From Vibrio aquaticus (GTDB taxonomy: Bacteria > Pseudomonadota > Gammaproteobacteria > Enterobacterales > Vibrionaceae): a DNA stretch of 64,000 bases. Below the pieces are notes generated by a model. That model searched no databases and was not told where the DNA came from. It saw nothing but the letters and a program-made list of their open reading frames with translations. The translations under genes and the position numbers were made by a program. This document shows, piece by piece, positions 20,487 to 30,950 of the stretch. Each line of letters opens with the position of its first letter. The stretch's first letter is position 1. The stretch is from assembly GCF_003970385.1 (NCBI RefSeq), contig NZ_RXZH01000007.1:124150-188149 (forward strand). Direction: 5' to 3'.

Positions 20487-20936
20487 TTACTTTGCCTGCA
20501 GTTTGTTGATCGCTGCAGACAGAGCGAATTCGTAACCTTGTGCACCAAGGCCACAAATCACCCCTTCTGCTTTATCAGACAGATAAGAGTGGTGGCGGAA
20601 TGGTTCACGAGCATGCACATTGGATAAGTGCACCTCAATAAATGGGATAGCAACACCCAGTAAAGCATCTCTTAGAGCGACACTGGTATGAGTAAAAGCA
20701 GCTGGGTTGATGATGATAAAGTCAACGTTGCCATATGCTGCGTGGATAGCCTCTATCAATTCATATTCACGATTTGACTGCAGGTGTTGTAATTCAAATC
20801 CTGCTGTTTGAGCTTGCTCGGTTAATGTGTCGATAATCTGCGGTAAGGTTGAAGAACCGTAATGTGCCGGTTCACGTAGGCCTAACAGGTTGAGATTTGG
20901 ACCATTTAAAACAAGAATGCGCGATTGTGCTGTCAT
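20487..20936 (-). CDS. aroQ: Type II 3-dehydroquinate dehydratase
   Basis: Dehydrates 3-dehydroquinate to 3-dehydroshikimate in the shikimate pathway; a dodecameric enzyme, 149 residues. The motifs are [21 protein letters not shown] (lid loop with catalytic Tyr), [17 protein letters not shown], and [19 protein letters not shown] with the catalytic His. The link aroQ-accB-accC is common in gammaproteobacteria, and the three may share a transcript. Confidence 0.97.
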   Translation of the reverse strand: MTAQSRILVLNGPNLNLLGLREPAHYGSSTLPQIIDTLTEQAQTAGFELQHLQSNREYELIEAIHAAYGNVDFIIINPAAFTHTSVALRDALLGVAIPFIEVHLSNVHAREPFRHHSYLSDKAEGVICGLGAQGYEFALSAAINKLQAK

Positions 20937-21238
20937 TGTGCTGCCATCTTCCTACTTCATGATATGAACTGGAATATTCCCATGTTTTGAGCGATTCAGC
21001 GTGACTATTTTGTTAAAAATAGGGCTGGATCTTTGAAATAGAACCAGATTATAGCTAATTCAGCGCAAATCGCAGCAATTTACTGGTCTAATCTCCCTGT
21101 TTGAAACGGAAAATCTGTTACACAGATAACATTTTTTGTTCGATGAGGAGAGTGGGCGGAGGAGTTTTTCGGTCGGTAAATAGAAAAAACCGCCACAATG
21201 TGACGGCTTTTAGACGATCTAAAGAAAGTGACGCGTTA
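20937..21238. other. Spacer between aroQ and acs
   Basis: Contains the upstream region of aroQ (-) and the 3' region of acs (-). The only clear structure is a GC-rich hairpin at about 21188-21207 (acs terminator). I see no small gene. Confidence 0.5.
21185..21212 (-). terminator. Probable acs terminator
   Basis: On the minus strand, GCCGTCAC, ATT loop, GTGGCGGT followed by TTTTT; one internal mismatch, 27 bp after the acs stop. Confidence 0.75.
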
Positions 21239-23188
21239 TTACGCCAGTTCTGCTTTTTCGGCGATAAGTTTATCAACCACGCTTGGATCCGCTAGCGTTG
21301 AAGTGTCACCTAAGTTGCTAGTATCACCGGTTGCAATCTTACGCAGGATACGGCGCATGATCTTACCTGAACGAGTCTTCGGCAGAGAGTCTGTCCAGTG
21401 CAGCACGTCAGGTGTTGCGATAGGGCCAATCTCTTTTCGTACCCAGTTCTTCACTTCAGCGTGGAGTTCAGCACTTGGGAACTCACCATCATTTAGCGTG
21501 ATGTAAGCGTAGATTGCCTGACCTTTAATATCGTGTGGAATACCCACAATCGCCGCTTCCGCGATTTTATCGTGAGCAACCAACGCTGATTCAATCTCTG
21601 CTGTACCCATACGGTGGCCAGATACGTTTAGCACGTCATCAACACGGCCGGTGATCCAGTAGTAACCATCTTCATCACGGCGAGCACCATCACTGGTGAA
21701 GTACATGCCTTTAAAGGTAGAGAAGTAAGTTTGTTCGAAACGCTCATGGTCACCGTAAACGGTACGCATCTGACCTGGCCATGAATCTAGGATAACAAGG
21801 TTACCGTCAGTCGCGCCTTCAATGATGTTACCCATGTTATCAACAAGAGCAGGCTGAACACCGAAGAATGGACGTGTTGCTGAACCTGGTTTTAGGTCCG
21901 TCGCCCCTGGAAGTGGCGCAATCAAGATACCGCCAGTTTCCGTTTGCCACCATGTATCAACGATCGGTGAGTTTTCGTTACCGATGGTTTTGTAGTACCA
22001 CTCCCAAGCTTCTGGGTTAATGGGTTCACCCACTGAGCCCATCACACGTAGGCTGCTACGAGAGGTGCCTTCAACCGCTTCATTACCTTTCGCCATTAGG
22101 GCACGGATTGCAGTAGGAGCGGTATAAAGGATATTGACTTTGTGCTTATCGACCACTTGGCTCATACGGTTAGTATTTGGGTAGTTCGGAACACCTTCAA
22201 ATAGGATTGTTTTAGCGCCGTTAGCCAGTGGTCCGTAGATTAGGTAAGTGTGACCAGTAATCCAACCTACATCAGCAGTACACCAGAAGGTTTCACCAGG
22301 TTGGTAGTCAAAGACGTATTTGAACGTCATCGCTGCATACACTAGGTAGCCGCCAGTGGTGTGTAGTACGCCTTTTGGTTTACCTGTTGAGCCAGAAGTG
22401 TAGAGAATGAATAGCGGGTCTTCCGCTTTCATTTCTTCTGGTGGGCAGTCTGAGGAAACGTTCGCTGTTGCTTCATGCCACCAAACGTCACGGTGCTCAT
22501 GCCAATCCACATCGCCGCCAGTGCGCTTCATGACAATCACTTTCTCGATAGTCTTCACTTCTGGATTGGTCAGTGCTTCATCGACGTTTTTCTTCAATGG
22601 AACCGCACGGCCACCACGAACGCCTTCGTCAGCAGTGATAACGACTTTTGCGTCTGAATCGATGATGCGGCCAGAAAGTGCTTCAGGAGAGAAACCACCA
22701 AATACCACAGTGTGAACCGCACCAATACGGGTACAAGCCAGCATTGCAACCGCGGCTTCCGTTACCATTGGCATGTAAAGACACACGACATCGCCTTTGC
22801 GAACGCCTTGCTCTTTCAGTGCGTTAGAGAATTCACACACTTCTTTGTGCAGTTCTTTAAACGTTAGTGTTGCATCATCATTTGGATCGTCACCTTCCCA
22901 AATAATCGCAACGTCATCACCACGCTCAGCAAGATGGCGGTCAATACAGTTAGCTGACACGTTGAGTGTTCCGTCTTCAAACCAACGGATATCAACGTGA
23001 CCAGTATCAAATGAAGTGTTTTTAACTTGAGTGAAAGGCTTCATCCAATCAACAATTTTGCCGTGTTCACTCCAGAAACCAACCGGATCAGTCACTGACT
23101 GTTGGTACATCGCTTGGTAAGTATCGTTATCCGCGTGTGTGTTCTTTTTGATGTTTTCTTTAACCGGATAAATATGGGCTTCACTCAT
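21239..23188 (-). CDS. acs: Acetyl-CoA synthetase
   Basis: Activates acetate to acetyl-CoA via acetyl-AMP, the high-affinity acetate scavenging route. At 649 residues from ATG 23188 ([16 protein letters not shown]), preceded by AAGGAGAAAAG, it has the usual length. The AMP-binding loop [11 protein letters not shown], the TWWQTETGG block and the C-terminal [14 protein letters not shown], whose lysine is the acetylation/catalytic site, are intact. In V. cholerae acs is activated by the CrbS/CrbR two-component system. Both partners lie nearby here (27.3 and 34.7 kb), as does a probable acetate symporter. A 12-base word upstream (23316-23327) recurs near that symporter. Confidence 0.98.
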   Translation of the reverse strand: MSEAHIYPVKENIKKNTHADNDTYQAMYQQSVTDPVGFWSEHGKIVDWMKPFTQVKNTSFDTGHVDIRWFEDGTLNVSANCIDRHLAERGDDVAIIWEGDDPNDDATLTFKELHKEVCEFSNALKEQGVRKGDVVCLYMPMVTEAAVAMLACTRIGAVHTVVFGGFSPEALSGRIIDSDAKVVITADEGVRGGRAVPLKKNVDEALTNPEVKTIEKVIVMKRTGGDVDWHEHRDVWWHEATANVSSDCPPEEMKAEDPLFILYTSGSTGKPKGVLHTTGGYLVYAAMTFKYVFDYQPGETFWCTADVGWITGHTYLIYGPLANGAKTILFEGVPNYPNTNRMSQVVDKHKVNILYTAPTAIRALMAKGNEAVEGTSRSSLRVMGSVGEPINPEAWEWYYKTIGNENSPIVDTWWQTETGGILIAPLPGATDLKPGSATRPFFGVQPALVDNMGNIIEGATDGNLVILDSWPGQMRTVYGDHERFEQTYFSTFKGMYFTSDGARRDEDGYYWITGRVDDVLNVSGHRMGTAEIESALVAHDKIAEAAIVGIPHDIKGQAIYAYITLNDGEFPSAELHAEVKNWVRKEIGPIATPDVLHWTDSLPKTRSGKIMRRILRKIATGDTSNLGDTSTLADPSVVDKLIAEKAELA

Positions 23189-23315
23189 TGCTTTTCTCCT
23201 TGGGCTCTTTTCATTCGAATTGAGCAAGTGTCCGTTTAAAACGATTAGGTCCTGTGACCCTGACGTTGAAAAATCCCTGTGCCTTAACTTTCAAGCACCA
23301 TCGTTAATTCGACAA

Positions 23316-23327
23316 TTAGACTTTAGG
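23316..23327. promoter_or_regulatory. Shared 12-mer upstream of acs (candidate CrbR site)
   Basis: TTAGACTTTAGG lies 128 bp upstream of the acs ATG. The same 12 bases occur, in the other orientation, at 33911-33922 upstream of the symporter pair. The regulatory role is inferred only. Confidence 0.35.
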
Positions 23328-23397
23328 ATGAGAGAGAGGTATCTGCTTATAAATGAATGGATTAAAAGCCAAATTGAGAGATAGGTCGTAACTTGAA

Positions 23398-24033
23398 TCA
23401 GCGTCGGTAAGGCAGATTTAGGCTAGGTAGATCACCTTTTGTTAGGCGAACGAAGATAAGTGCCGCGGCAATGGCGTCTTGCAGAGCGTCGTGTTTGTTT
23501 TGCAGCGGCAGATCTAAATGCTTGCAGATCGCATCTAAGCTGAGGTCAAAGTATGCGTTGGGTAGATGTTGCTCAAGCTTATCGTGATAAATCTGACTCA
23601 CTTCAATCAAAGGGTTGGGCAAAGGGAATCCCAATTGTTTTTGACAAGCGAGGTCGAGAATCTTTTTGTCGTAGCGAATATGGTAGCCAACCAAAGGTCG
23701 ATTACCGATGAATTCGAGTAACTGCAGCAGGGCCTGCTTTTCATCAATGCCATCAACCAGATCTTGGTGGCGGATGTGGTGAATCTTTACTGAACCAGAA
23801 TCGAGAGACTGGGGAGCTCTGAGTCTGACCTCAAACGGTTTACTGGTAATGATGCGATTGTCGATGATTTTGGTCGCTGCAATGGTGACGAGTTCGGCTC
23901 GCTTCGGGTCAAGGCTGGTGGTTTCGCAATCGAGCGAGACATACTCGCCTTTTTTTACCTCCGCAAATAGGGGCCGGTAAGGCGAGCCTTTGAGTTTGTA
24001 ATACCAATAACGACGTTTGAGCCAATTCATCAT
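23398..24033 (-). CDS. DnaQ-like 3'-5' exonuclease (DEDDh family)
   Basis: A 211-residue exonuclease-domain protein annotated in vibrios as related to DNA polymerase III epsilon; the exact substrate is unknown. Motif I is SLDCETTSLDP (Asp and Glu), motif II is in VGYHIRYDKKILDLA, and motif III is NKHDALQDAIAAA with the DEDDh His and Asp. Its ATG abuts the stop codon of the upstream CBS/nucleotidyltransferase gene, so the two are co-transcribed and probably translationally coupled. The pair lies just upstream of acs on the same strand. Confidence 0.88.
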   Translation of the reverse strand: MMNWLKRRYWYYKLKGSPYRPLFAEVKKGEYVSLDCETTSLDPKRAELVTIAATKIIDNRIITSKPFEVRLRAPQSLDSGSVKIHHIRHQDLVDGIDEKQALLQLLEFIGNRPLVGYHIRYDKKILDLACQKQLGFPLPNPLIEVSQIYHDKLEQHLPNAYFDLSLDAICKHLDLPLQNKHDALQDAIAAALIFVRLTKGDLPSLNLPYRR

Positions 24034-25860
24034 TTAGTCCCGAATTTGGTAGTGATAACCCAAGAACTGCTTAAACTTTTTAACCACATGTAGACTGTGG
24101 CGCAGTAAGTCACGTTCGGTTCGGTCAATTTGTTTTAGGTCGATACGGTTATGGCTATGTTGATTACTCAGCTGCTGATTCAGGCGCAGCTTGAACAATA
24201 ATTTTAGCGCTTCACTGAGGTTATCGGCTGTCTCTGGCTCCAAGATACGTTTATTGCGCAGGGCTTCTATGCGCTCAAAGGTGTTCTTTTCTTCGATTCC
24301 GTATTCCAGAGATAGAGTGCGAATGCCATGCACGATAGGGAAGATTCCACCACTTTTTACGTCGACGCCTTGCTTCTCTTTCTTCACATTGCCAAATAGA
24401 GTCAAAGGCAGAGAAAACTGGAGTGCAGGGCGAGAGAAATCTTGTAGGGCCAGCATGTTATTGAGCATCAGTTGTTTTAAGTGCTCACTGACCGGTTCGA
24501 GCAGCGATTTGTTACCTGCGATGGCGTGGGCATCGGTGAAAATCGCTAAGTCCATCACTTGCTCGGCAGCATTAGGTTTAGACCATTGGCTGATGGTGCG
24601 TTTCCAGTCACTTTGCGTTTTGACCCATTTCGGATTGTTTACCATCACGTTGCCTGGACAGAGTGGGTAACCCAGCTGCTGCAAGGTATGCGTGAACTTA
24701 GCCATAACGGATTCGCATTGATGCCATTCAAGCCCATCTTTGACGATCAACGCATTGTCTTGGTCGGTTTTTAAGATTTGTTCACCACGCCCTTCTGAGC
24801 CTAAAACGACCAGACAGCAATGATCGTGAAGGGCGGGGGGAACAATCAACTCGAAGGCTTTCTCGATAATCTGTTCATTCACCGCCGATATTAGCTCCAT
24901 GATAAAGCGGGTGCGAATACCATTACTAAGTAGGCTTTCAACCAACTGACGTTGCCGATTCGACGCTAACGCTAACTCTTCAATACTGGAAGAGCGAGCA
25001 ATACTCAGTGTTAGAACGTGTGAGTGAGTAGAGAACGCGCTGAGAATTTGCGTCATATCGAGCATGCCGACGGCGTCTTTGCCATCCGCCACCATGACCC
25101 GTTTGACACGGTGACGCGTCATCTTAATCATGGCGTTGAAAAGGAACTCACCATCCTCTACATGAATTACAGGAAACGTTGCGATTTTGCCGACTGGCGT
25201 GTCTAGGGGGTGACCGTCGAGCATGACCGCATGGAGCATATTGGTTCGTGTAATAATGCCGTAGGGCAGTGAGTGTGAATCTTCGACTAACCGAACATCG
25301 GTGTCTTTTAATCTGACTAGCGCCGAGTCGAGACCATTCTCTTTGAGGGTCTGCGTCACTTGGTTGAGTGGCTGATCTGGCGAGATCACCATCGGTGGGT
25401 GATAAATCGATTTATCGACTTTGGTCAGAATAAACTCGGCTAAGTTTTGTTGCTGTTGCGCCGCTTCAATCAGCTCTTGTCGGCGAGCTAGGTTATTGTC
25501 GAAGTAGGCGGCAAACTGGCCATTTTCATTGTAGAGCTCAATAAACACAGACTTCGGCAGTAAGTAAGCCAGCGTATCTTCTAAAGCGATGTAGCGATGT
25601 TTTACCGATTCTTCAAAAAGTGCTCGCACATCAAACAGATCATCATTGGCATAATGAGCAAAGATTTCGCTGTCGTCTTCAGAGCGTTCTTCTACTGCGC
25701 CTTTGATCAGAATATGCAGGTGTTGGCTTGCAACGCCAGGCTGAAGCAGGGTTTCCTTGGTGCGGTAGTAAGCAACATCAAGCGAACTTCTCAGACGGTT
25801 TTGCTGCTGAGCATCTAGCCTGTCGAACGGCGGGGAATGCATATTAAATTTATCTGGCAT
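24034..25860 (-). CDS. Cyclic-nucleotide-binding / CBS / DUF294 putative nucleotidyltransferase
   Basis: A 608-residue signalling-type protein. In order: an N-terminal cNMP-binding-like beta barrel (about 20-130), a CBS pair (about 160-285, including DSALVRLKDTDVRL and MIKMTRHRVKRVMVADGKDAVGMLDMTQI), a GlnD-like DUF294 nucleotidyltransferase domain with GSEGRGEQILKTDQDNALI, and a helical DUF294 C-terminal domain. The G-S-x-G-R and D-x-D residues needed for catalysis are present, so it may be active, but the acceptor is unknown. The start is ATG 25860; the frame begins earlier only with a TTG. It is coupled to the DnaQ-like exonuclease downstream. Confidence 0.85.
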   Translation of the reverse strand: MPDKFNMHSPPFDRLDAQQQNRLRSSLDVAYYRTKETLLQPGVASQHLHILIKGAVEERSEDDSEIFAHYANDDLFDVRALFEESVKHRYIALEDTLAYLLPKSVFIELYNENGQFAAYFDNNLARRQELIEAAQQQQNLAEFILTKVDKSIYHPPMVISPDQPLNQVTQTLKENGLDSALVRLKDTDVRLVEDSHSLPYGIITRTNMLHAVMLDGHPLDTPVGKIATFPVIHVEDGEFLFNAMIKMTRHRVKRVMVADGKDAVGMLDMTQILSAFSTHSHVLTLSIARSSSIEELALASNRQRQLVESLLSNGIRTRFIMELISAVNEQIIEKAFELIVPPALHDHCCLVVLGSEGRGEQILKTDQDNALIVKDGLEWHQCESVMAKFTHTLQQLGYPLCPGNVMVNNPKWVKTQSDWKRTISQWSKPNAAEQVMDLAIFTDAHAIAGNKSLLEPVSEHLKQLMLNNMLALQDFSRPALQFSLPLTLFGNVKKEKQGVDVKSGGIFPIVHGIRTLSLEYGIEEKNTFERIEALRNKRILEPETADNLSEALKLLFKLRLNQQLSNQHSHNRIDLKQIDRTERDLLRHSLHVVKKFKQFLGYHYQIRD

Positions 25861-26058
25861 GCTCACTGACTCACACAAAGTTTCATATCCCTAAGTGTGC
25901 GTGATTATGAGTTTTCTACCAGACGACTTTGGTCGAAGGTGAGCAAGACTGTTTCTATACGAAATGCCAATAGGGAAAGGGGAATTACCAGATTGTTCCC
26001 TTTTTATTTGCTCGAAGGCAGTTGATAATACCCTCCTTACTCGCACTTTGAGGTCATC

Positions 26059-27243
26059 ATGCTCACTCCATCTCCTTACGGCTGGATTTCCCAGTACTTC
26101 ATTGGTTTCTTCTTTGCCTATGGTGTCTATCTGCCATTCTGGGCGCTGTGGTTTGAGGAGCAGGGAGTTTCGCCGACTGATATTGGTTTGTTGGTGGGGA
26201 TAGGTTTTGCCACTCGCTGTGTGGCCAATATGGTGTTAACGCCTCGACTCCATAAAGTCGAGCACCTTATGCCAGCGCTGCGTTGGTTGAGCTTTGCTTC
26301 GTTGCTGTTTGTGGGGTTCCACTTTTTTACCGGTGGAAACTTCTGGCTAATGGCGCTCGCAACGGTGCTGTTTAACCTCTGCTGTGGCCCGATTGTGCCG
26401 CTATCGGATGCGATGGCGAATTACTATGCCCGTTTAAAAATGCTCGATTATGGCCGTACCCGCTTATGGGGGTCGATTGCTTTCATTGCCGGCTCAACCG
26501 TGGTGGGTTTCATGGTGGCGCGATTTGGCACTGATATGATTCTTTATACGGCGTTGTTTGGTGTGTTGGTTTCTTTACTGCTTTCCATGCGTCGAGTAAA
26601 CCCAATGCCGGTGACTAAAGAGGAAGAGCAAACAGAAAGACCGAAGTTGACCGAGCTATTGCGCGAAGGGCCTGTGGTTAAATTCTTGGTGTTGATGGCG
26701 CTGATCCAAGGCAGTCATGCGGCTTACTACAGTTTTAGTTCTATTTACTGGAAAGGCGCAGGTTACTCAGAAGACATCATCGGCTACTTGTGGAGTTTAG
26801 GTGTGGTTGCTGAAGTGGCGATTTTTGCTCTGAGTAAACGTCTATTCGCCGGCTGGACACTGCGCGCAATGTTCGTAGTGGCAGCGCTGGGCGTGATCGC
26901 TCGTTGGGGACTGACGGCTTCAACCACCGCATTGATGGCATTGGTTTTGATTCAGCTTCTGCATGGTGTGACGTTTGCGATGGCGCACATTGCGGCGATT
27001 CAATACATCCAACATTCGGAAGCTCGTAAGATGGTCGCGCTACAAGCCCTGTATAACGCAATTCCATTAGGGGCGTTCATCGCCTTGATGACGACCTTAA
27101 GTGGTTGGGGTTACGAACACTGGGGTGCCAATGTCTTTTGGGCGATGGCGGCGATGGGTGTGTTAGCCTTGTTTATCAAACTCGACCCTCAACAAAGCGA
27201 TGTAACGCATTCAGTGAAAGCAGAGCCCAAAGCACAGAATTAA
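26059..27243 (+). CDS. MFS transporter, HcaT/LacY-nucleoside-type
   Basis: A 394-residue major facilitator with about twelve membrane spans, similar to the 3-phenylpropionate transporter HcaT group; the substrate is not known. N-terminal YFIGFFFAYGVYLPFWALWFEEQGVS is characteristic of that group, and YGRTRLWGSIAFIAGS is the conserved loop-helix. GAGG precedes ATG 26059. It is divergent from the DUF294 gene and followed within 110 bp by crbS on the same strand, so it may be part of the same acetate-response neighbourhood. Confidence 0.85.
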   Translation: MLTPSPYGWISQYFIGFFFAYGVYLPFWALWFEEQGVSPTDIGLLVGIGFATRCVANMVLTPRLHKVEHLMPALRWLSFASLLFVGFHFFTGGNFWLMALATVLFNLCCGPIVPLSDAMANYYARLKMLDYGRTRLWGSIAFIAGSTVVGFMVARFGTDMILYTALFGVLVSLLLSMRRVNPMPVTKEEEQTERPKLTELLREGPVVKFLVLMALIQGSHAAYYSFSSIYWKGAGYSEDIIGYLWSLGVVAEVAIFALSKRLFAGWTLRAMFVVAALGVIARWGLTASTTALMALVLIQLLHGVTFAMAHIAAIQYIQHSEARKMVALQALYNAIPLGAFIALMTTLSGWGYEHWGANVFWAMAAMGVLALFIKLDPQQSDVTHSVKAEPKAQN

Positions 27244-27287
27244 ACCTATCTGATTGAGTTAATTACCTATCCTTAGTTAAATGAAAC

Positions 27288-27313
27288 CTCTCCAAGACGG
27301 AGAGGTTTTTTCT
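27288..27313 (+). terminator. Probable hairpin between the MFS gene and crbS
   Basis: AACCTCTCC, AAGAC loop, GGAGAGGTT followed by TTTTCTTT: a strong stem with a T-rich tail, so crbS is likely to have its own promoter. Confidence 0.8.
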
Positions 27314-27349
27314 TTGTGGTAACAATGTGCGATAAGATAAGGATATCGG

Positions 27350-30300
27350 ATGCAAGGTTGGCTCGTGATCACCGTTTCATTGCTCTATCTCGGGCTACTG
27401 TTTCTCATTGCTTGGTATGGTGACAAACGCAGTACCTGGCTGGCTAAATGGCGTCCTTGGGTTTACAGCTTGTCGATTGCGGTTTACTGCACCTCGTGGA
27501 CCTTTTATGGCACGGTGGGGCAAGCCAGCAGTAACCCGTGGGCTTTTCTTCCTATCTATATCGCCCCCATTTTAGTCTTCACCTTTGGCTGGCGGATCCT
27601 CGCTCGCTTGATCATTACGGCTAAACGAGAACACATCACCTCGATTGCCGACTTTATCGCCGCCCGTTACGGTAAATCTCAGGGCTTGGCGGTGGTCGTG
27701 ACCTTGATTGCTGTCGCAGGTATCTTGCCCTATATCGCCTTGCAGCTTCGTGGCATTACCATGGGGCTCGAAATCATTGCGCCAGAGCTGCCGGTTCATT
27801 TCCAAAACTCTCATTTTGATGTGTCTTGGTTTGTGGTGGGAGCGCTGGCGATCTTTACCATGTTGTTTGGTACTCGCCATATCGATAATACCGAGCACCA
27901 CCGTGGCATGATGATGGCGATTGCATTTGAGTCGATCGTCAAGCTGGTGGCCTTTCTCGCGGTTGGCTTCTTTATTCTGTTCTTAGCATTGAATCGCAGC
28001 GATATTGAACTGGCTGAAATCGCCAGTCAAACCTACCAATCGCCTAACATCGCAACTTTACTGATCCACACTGTTTTAACCATGTTGGCGATTGTCTGTT
28101 TGCCTCGTCAGTTTCATACCATGGTGGTGGAGAACGAACGCGCGCAAGATCTGCATACCGCAAGGTGGCTATTTCCTCTCTATTTGATTTTGATGGGTGT
28201 GTTTGTCTTGCCTATCGCCTGGGTGGGTCAGGGGCTGCTGACGGATGCGAGCCCAGATACCTATGTGATCAGTTTACCGATGGCCGTAGGCGCGCAAGAT
28301 GTCGCGCTATTGGCATTCTTAGGCGGTACGTCAGCGGCGAGCGGCATGGTGATTGTCTCAACCATAGCGTTGGCGATCATGGTATCCAATGATCTTGTTA
28401 TGCCGCTGCTTTTACGTCGAATGCGTTTATCACAGCGTACTCATCGTCATTTCTCTGGGCTGTTATTAGTTATTCGCCGTGGCTTGATATTGCTGCTTTT
28501 ACTTGGTGCGTGGGGTTTTTATCAAGCCTTTGGGAGCATCCACTCACTCTCTGCGATTGGCTTTCTGTCGTTTGCTGCGATTACCCAGTTTGCCCCGGCT
28601 CTTATTGGCGGAATGTACTGGCGACAAGGCAACCGTAAAGGGGTGTATGTCGGTTTAGCGGTAGGCTTTACCTTGTGGCTGATCACTTTGATGAGCCAAA
28701 CGGACATGCTGGCAGGCTCGGCGGAAAACAACTTCTTACTCTGGTTGATCACTCCGCCAGAGCTACTGCAAAGCTGGAATGTGAAGAACTCAGATTGGGG
28801 CATTGTATTGAGCGTTACTCTTAATACATTGTGTTATGTGGTGATTTCACTCTTTACCCGAGCCAGCCTGAGTGAACGCTTACAATCGGCTTCGTTTGTT
28901 GGTACGCCATTACCTGAAAGCGAAAACATGAGCCTTTACCAAAGCCGAGTCACGGTGGGTGAGCTTGAAATGTTGGCGTCACGTTTTGTCGGTAGGCAGC
29001 GAGTACGCAGCGCCTTTAGGCAATATTGGCAACAGCAGCGGGAAACTTTACTGCCTAATCAACAAGCGCCTTCGACCTTGATTCGTCATACCGAGCGTGT
29101 TCTTGCTGGGGTGTTTGGTGCCTCTTCGGCTAAGTTAGTACTGACTTCGGCCCTACAAGGCAGAAACATGCAGTTGGAAGAAGTTGCGACCATCGTTGAT
29201 GAAGCCTCGGAGCTGTATGACTTTAGCCGCGGTTTATTACAAGGTGCGATTGAGCATATTGGTCAGGGCATTGCGGTAGTCGATAAGCAGCTTAGGCTGG
29301 TGGCTTGGAACCAACGATACTTAGAGTTATTCACCTTTCCAGCCGGTTTAATTCAGGTGGGCCGACCGATTGCGGATGTGATTCGTCATAATGCCGAGCA
29401 AGGACTGTGTGGCCCAGGCGATCCAGAAGAGCATGTGCGCCGCCGAGTGTTTCACTTAGAACAAGGCACTCGCCATACTTCATCTCGCGTTCGTCCGGAT
29501 GGTCGAGTGATTGAGGTGCAAGGGAATCCAATGCCGGGTGGTGGCTTTGTCATGAGCTTTACCGACATCACAGTGTTTAGGGATGCGGAACAAGCGCTGA
29601 AAGATGCCAACGAATCGCTAGAAGAGCGGGTTCAAGAGCGTACCCAAGAACTTGAACAGTTGAATAAAAAGTTAGTCAGTGCCACGCAGCGCTCAGAGCA
29701 TGAATCTCAGTCGAAATCTCGCTTCTTAGCCGCGGTGAGCCATGACTTAATGCAACCGCTCAATGCGGCTCGCTTATTTGCCTCATCACTATCTGAGGTG
29801 GCCAAAGATGCTGAAACCAAGCAGCTGTCACATCATATTGAAAGTGCCTTAGGTGCAGCCGAAGACCTTATTGGTGACCTGTTGGATATCTCGCGTTTAG
29901 AGTCGGGCAAATTAGATATTAATGTCCATGGCTTTGCGATTAACGATGTGTTGTCGAACTTAAATGCGGAGTTCAGTGCATTAGCCAAACAGCAGGGTAT
30001 TGAGTTTACGATGATCCCTAGCCAGTTATTGGTGCAATCCGATCCGAAACTGCTGCGCCGAGTGGTGCAGAACTTCCTAACTAACGCATTCCGTTATAGC
30101 CCGAAAGGTAAAGTGGTATTAGGTGTGAGGCGAGTCGGGACTCAAGCGCGCATTGACGTGTGGGACAACGGAATGGGCATTGATGAAGATAAGCAGCAAG
30201 AGATCTTCGAAGAGTTTAACCGAGGTACACAAGTCCGTTCTGATCAGGGGTTAGGTCTCGGGTTAGCCATTTCCAAAGGTATTGCTCATGTACTCGGTCA

Positions 30301-30778
30301 CCAAATCACGATGCGTTCATGGCCGGGTAAAGGCAGTGTATTCTCAATCACGTTAGCGCGTAGCATGCAGGCGATTGCTCCAGTGAAGTCTGCACCAGTG
30401 GCAGCGGTTTCGGATCTCAGTCATCTAAAAGTGCTGTGTGTCGACAATGAAAACGACATTTTGGTGGGTATGGAGAACCTGCTAGGTCGCTGGGGGTGTG
30501 ATGTGCGCACTGCCGTTGATCTGGTTAACTCACTGCAAGCGATTGAAGAAATTTGGGTGCCCGATGTGATTCTTTCTGATTATCGTCTTGATAACGGCCG
30601 AACAGGGTTAGAAGTTCTGCAGCAATGTCGCTTGAGACTAGGGGATAGCTTTATCGGGGTAATTATCAGTGCTGACCGGACCGATGATATGCTTGATGGC
30701 ATCAAATCAAATGGTTTTAGCTTTATCCCTAAGCCGGTTAAACCGCTGAAATTGAGAGCGGTGCTGAATCGGGTTTAG
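27350..30778 (+). CDS. crbS: Transporter-fused hybrid sensor histidine kinase CrbS
   Basis: A 1142-residue sensor with an N-terminal sodium:solute-symporter (SLC5) domain of about 13 spans (about 1-510). A linker, a PAS-like domain (about 635-740, IEHIGQGIAVVDKQLRLVAWN) and a coiled coil (ERVQERTQELEQLNKKL) follow. Next come the histidine phosphoacceptor AAVSHDLMQPLNAARL (H798), the ATPase boxes NFLTNAFRY, DNGMGI and GLGLGLAI, and a C-terminal receiver with phospho-acceptor D1077 in ILSDYRLDNG. In V. cholerae CrbS with CrbR activates acs and acetate uptake. AAGGA precedes the ATG. The kinase, its regulator and its main target are within 14 kb. Confidence 0.92.
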   Translation: MQGWLVITVSLLYLGLLFLIAWYGDKRSTWLAKWRPWVYSLSIAVYCTSWTFYGTVGQASSNPWAFLPIYIAPILVFTFGWRILARLIITAKREHITSIADFIAARYGKSQGLAVVVTLIAVAGILPYIALQLRGITMGLEIIAPELPVHFQNSHFDVSWFVVGALAIFTMLFGTRHIDNTEHHRGMMMAIAFESIVKLVAFLAVGFFILFLALNRSDIELAEIASQTYQSPNIATLLIHTVLTMLAIVCLPRQFHTMVVENERAQDLHTARWLFPLYLILMGVFVLPIAWVGQGLLTDASPDTYVISLPMAVGAQDVALLAFLGGTSAASGMVIVSTIALAIMVSNDLVMPLLLRRMRLSQRTHRHFSGLLLVIRRGLILLLLLGAWGFYQAFGSIHSLSAIGFLSFAAITQFAPALIGGMYWRQGNRKGVYVGLAVGFTLWLITLMSQTDMLAGSAENNFLLWLITPPELLQSWNVKNSDWGIVLSVTLNTLCYVVISLFTRASLSERLQSASFVGTPLPESENMSLYQSRVTVGELEMLASRFVGRQRVRSAFRQYWQQQRETLLPNQQAPSTLIRHTERVLAGVFGASSAKLVLTSALQGRNMQLEEVATIVDEASELYDFSRGLLQGAIEHIGQGIAVVDKQLRLVAWNQRYLELFTFPAGLIQVGRPIADVIRHNAEQGLCGPGDPEEHVRRRVFHLEQGTRHTSSRVRPDGRVIEVQGNPMPGGGFVMSFTDITVFRDAEQALKDANESLEERVQERTQELEQLNKKLVSATQRSEHESQSKSRFLAAVSHDLMQPLNAARLFASSLSEVAKDAETKQLSHHIESALGAAEDLIGDLLDISRLESGKLDINVHGFAINDVLSNLNAEFSALAKQQGIEFTMIPSQLLVQSDPKLLRRVVQNFLTNAFRYSPKGKVVLGVRRVGTQARIDVWDNGMGIDEDKQQEIFEEFNRGTQVRSDQGLGLGLAISKGIAHVLGHQITMRSWPGKGSVFSITLARSMQAIAPVKSAPVAAVSDLSHLKVLCVDNENDILVGMENLLGRWGCDVRTAVDLVNSLQAIEEIWVPDVILSDYRLDNGRTGLEVLQQCRLRLGDSFIGVIISADRTDDMLDGIKSNGFSFIPKPVKPLKLRAVLNRV

Positions 30779-30795
30779 AAGTCAGATCTATTATC

Positions 30796-30900
30796 GTCAT
30801 TCCATAGACTGACGAAGGAAGGAGTAGGGAATCTCATCAAGCTTCCTGTTTGTTTCAAGAGAAACCTAACGCACTCGTTGTTCGCTCTCGGGGATGATGG
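30796..30900. repeat. REP-like inverted repeat after crbS
   Basis: The left arm GTCATTCCATAGACTGACG ... AGTAGGGAATCTC and a right arm containing ACTCGTTGTTCGCTC ... GGGGATGAT are roughly complementary. It belongs to the same family as the elements at 44.0 and 55.4 kb. Confidence 0.7.
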
Positions 30901-30915
30901 TGAATAAAAAAACAA

Positions 30916-30950
30916 AGGGTTGACGCAAAACGCCAACCCTAAATATTTTT
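30916..30950 (+). terminator. Terminator downstream of crbS
   Basis: AGGGTTGACG, CAAAA-type loop, CGCCAACCCT (9 of 10 pairs) followed by AAATATTTTT. Confidence 0.75.
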
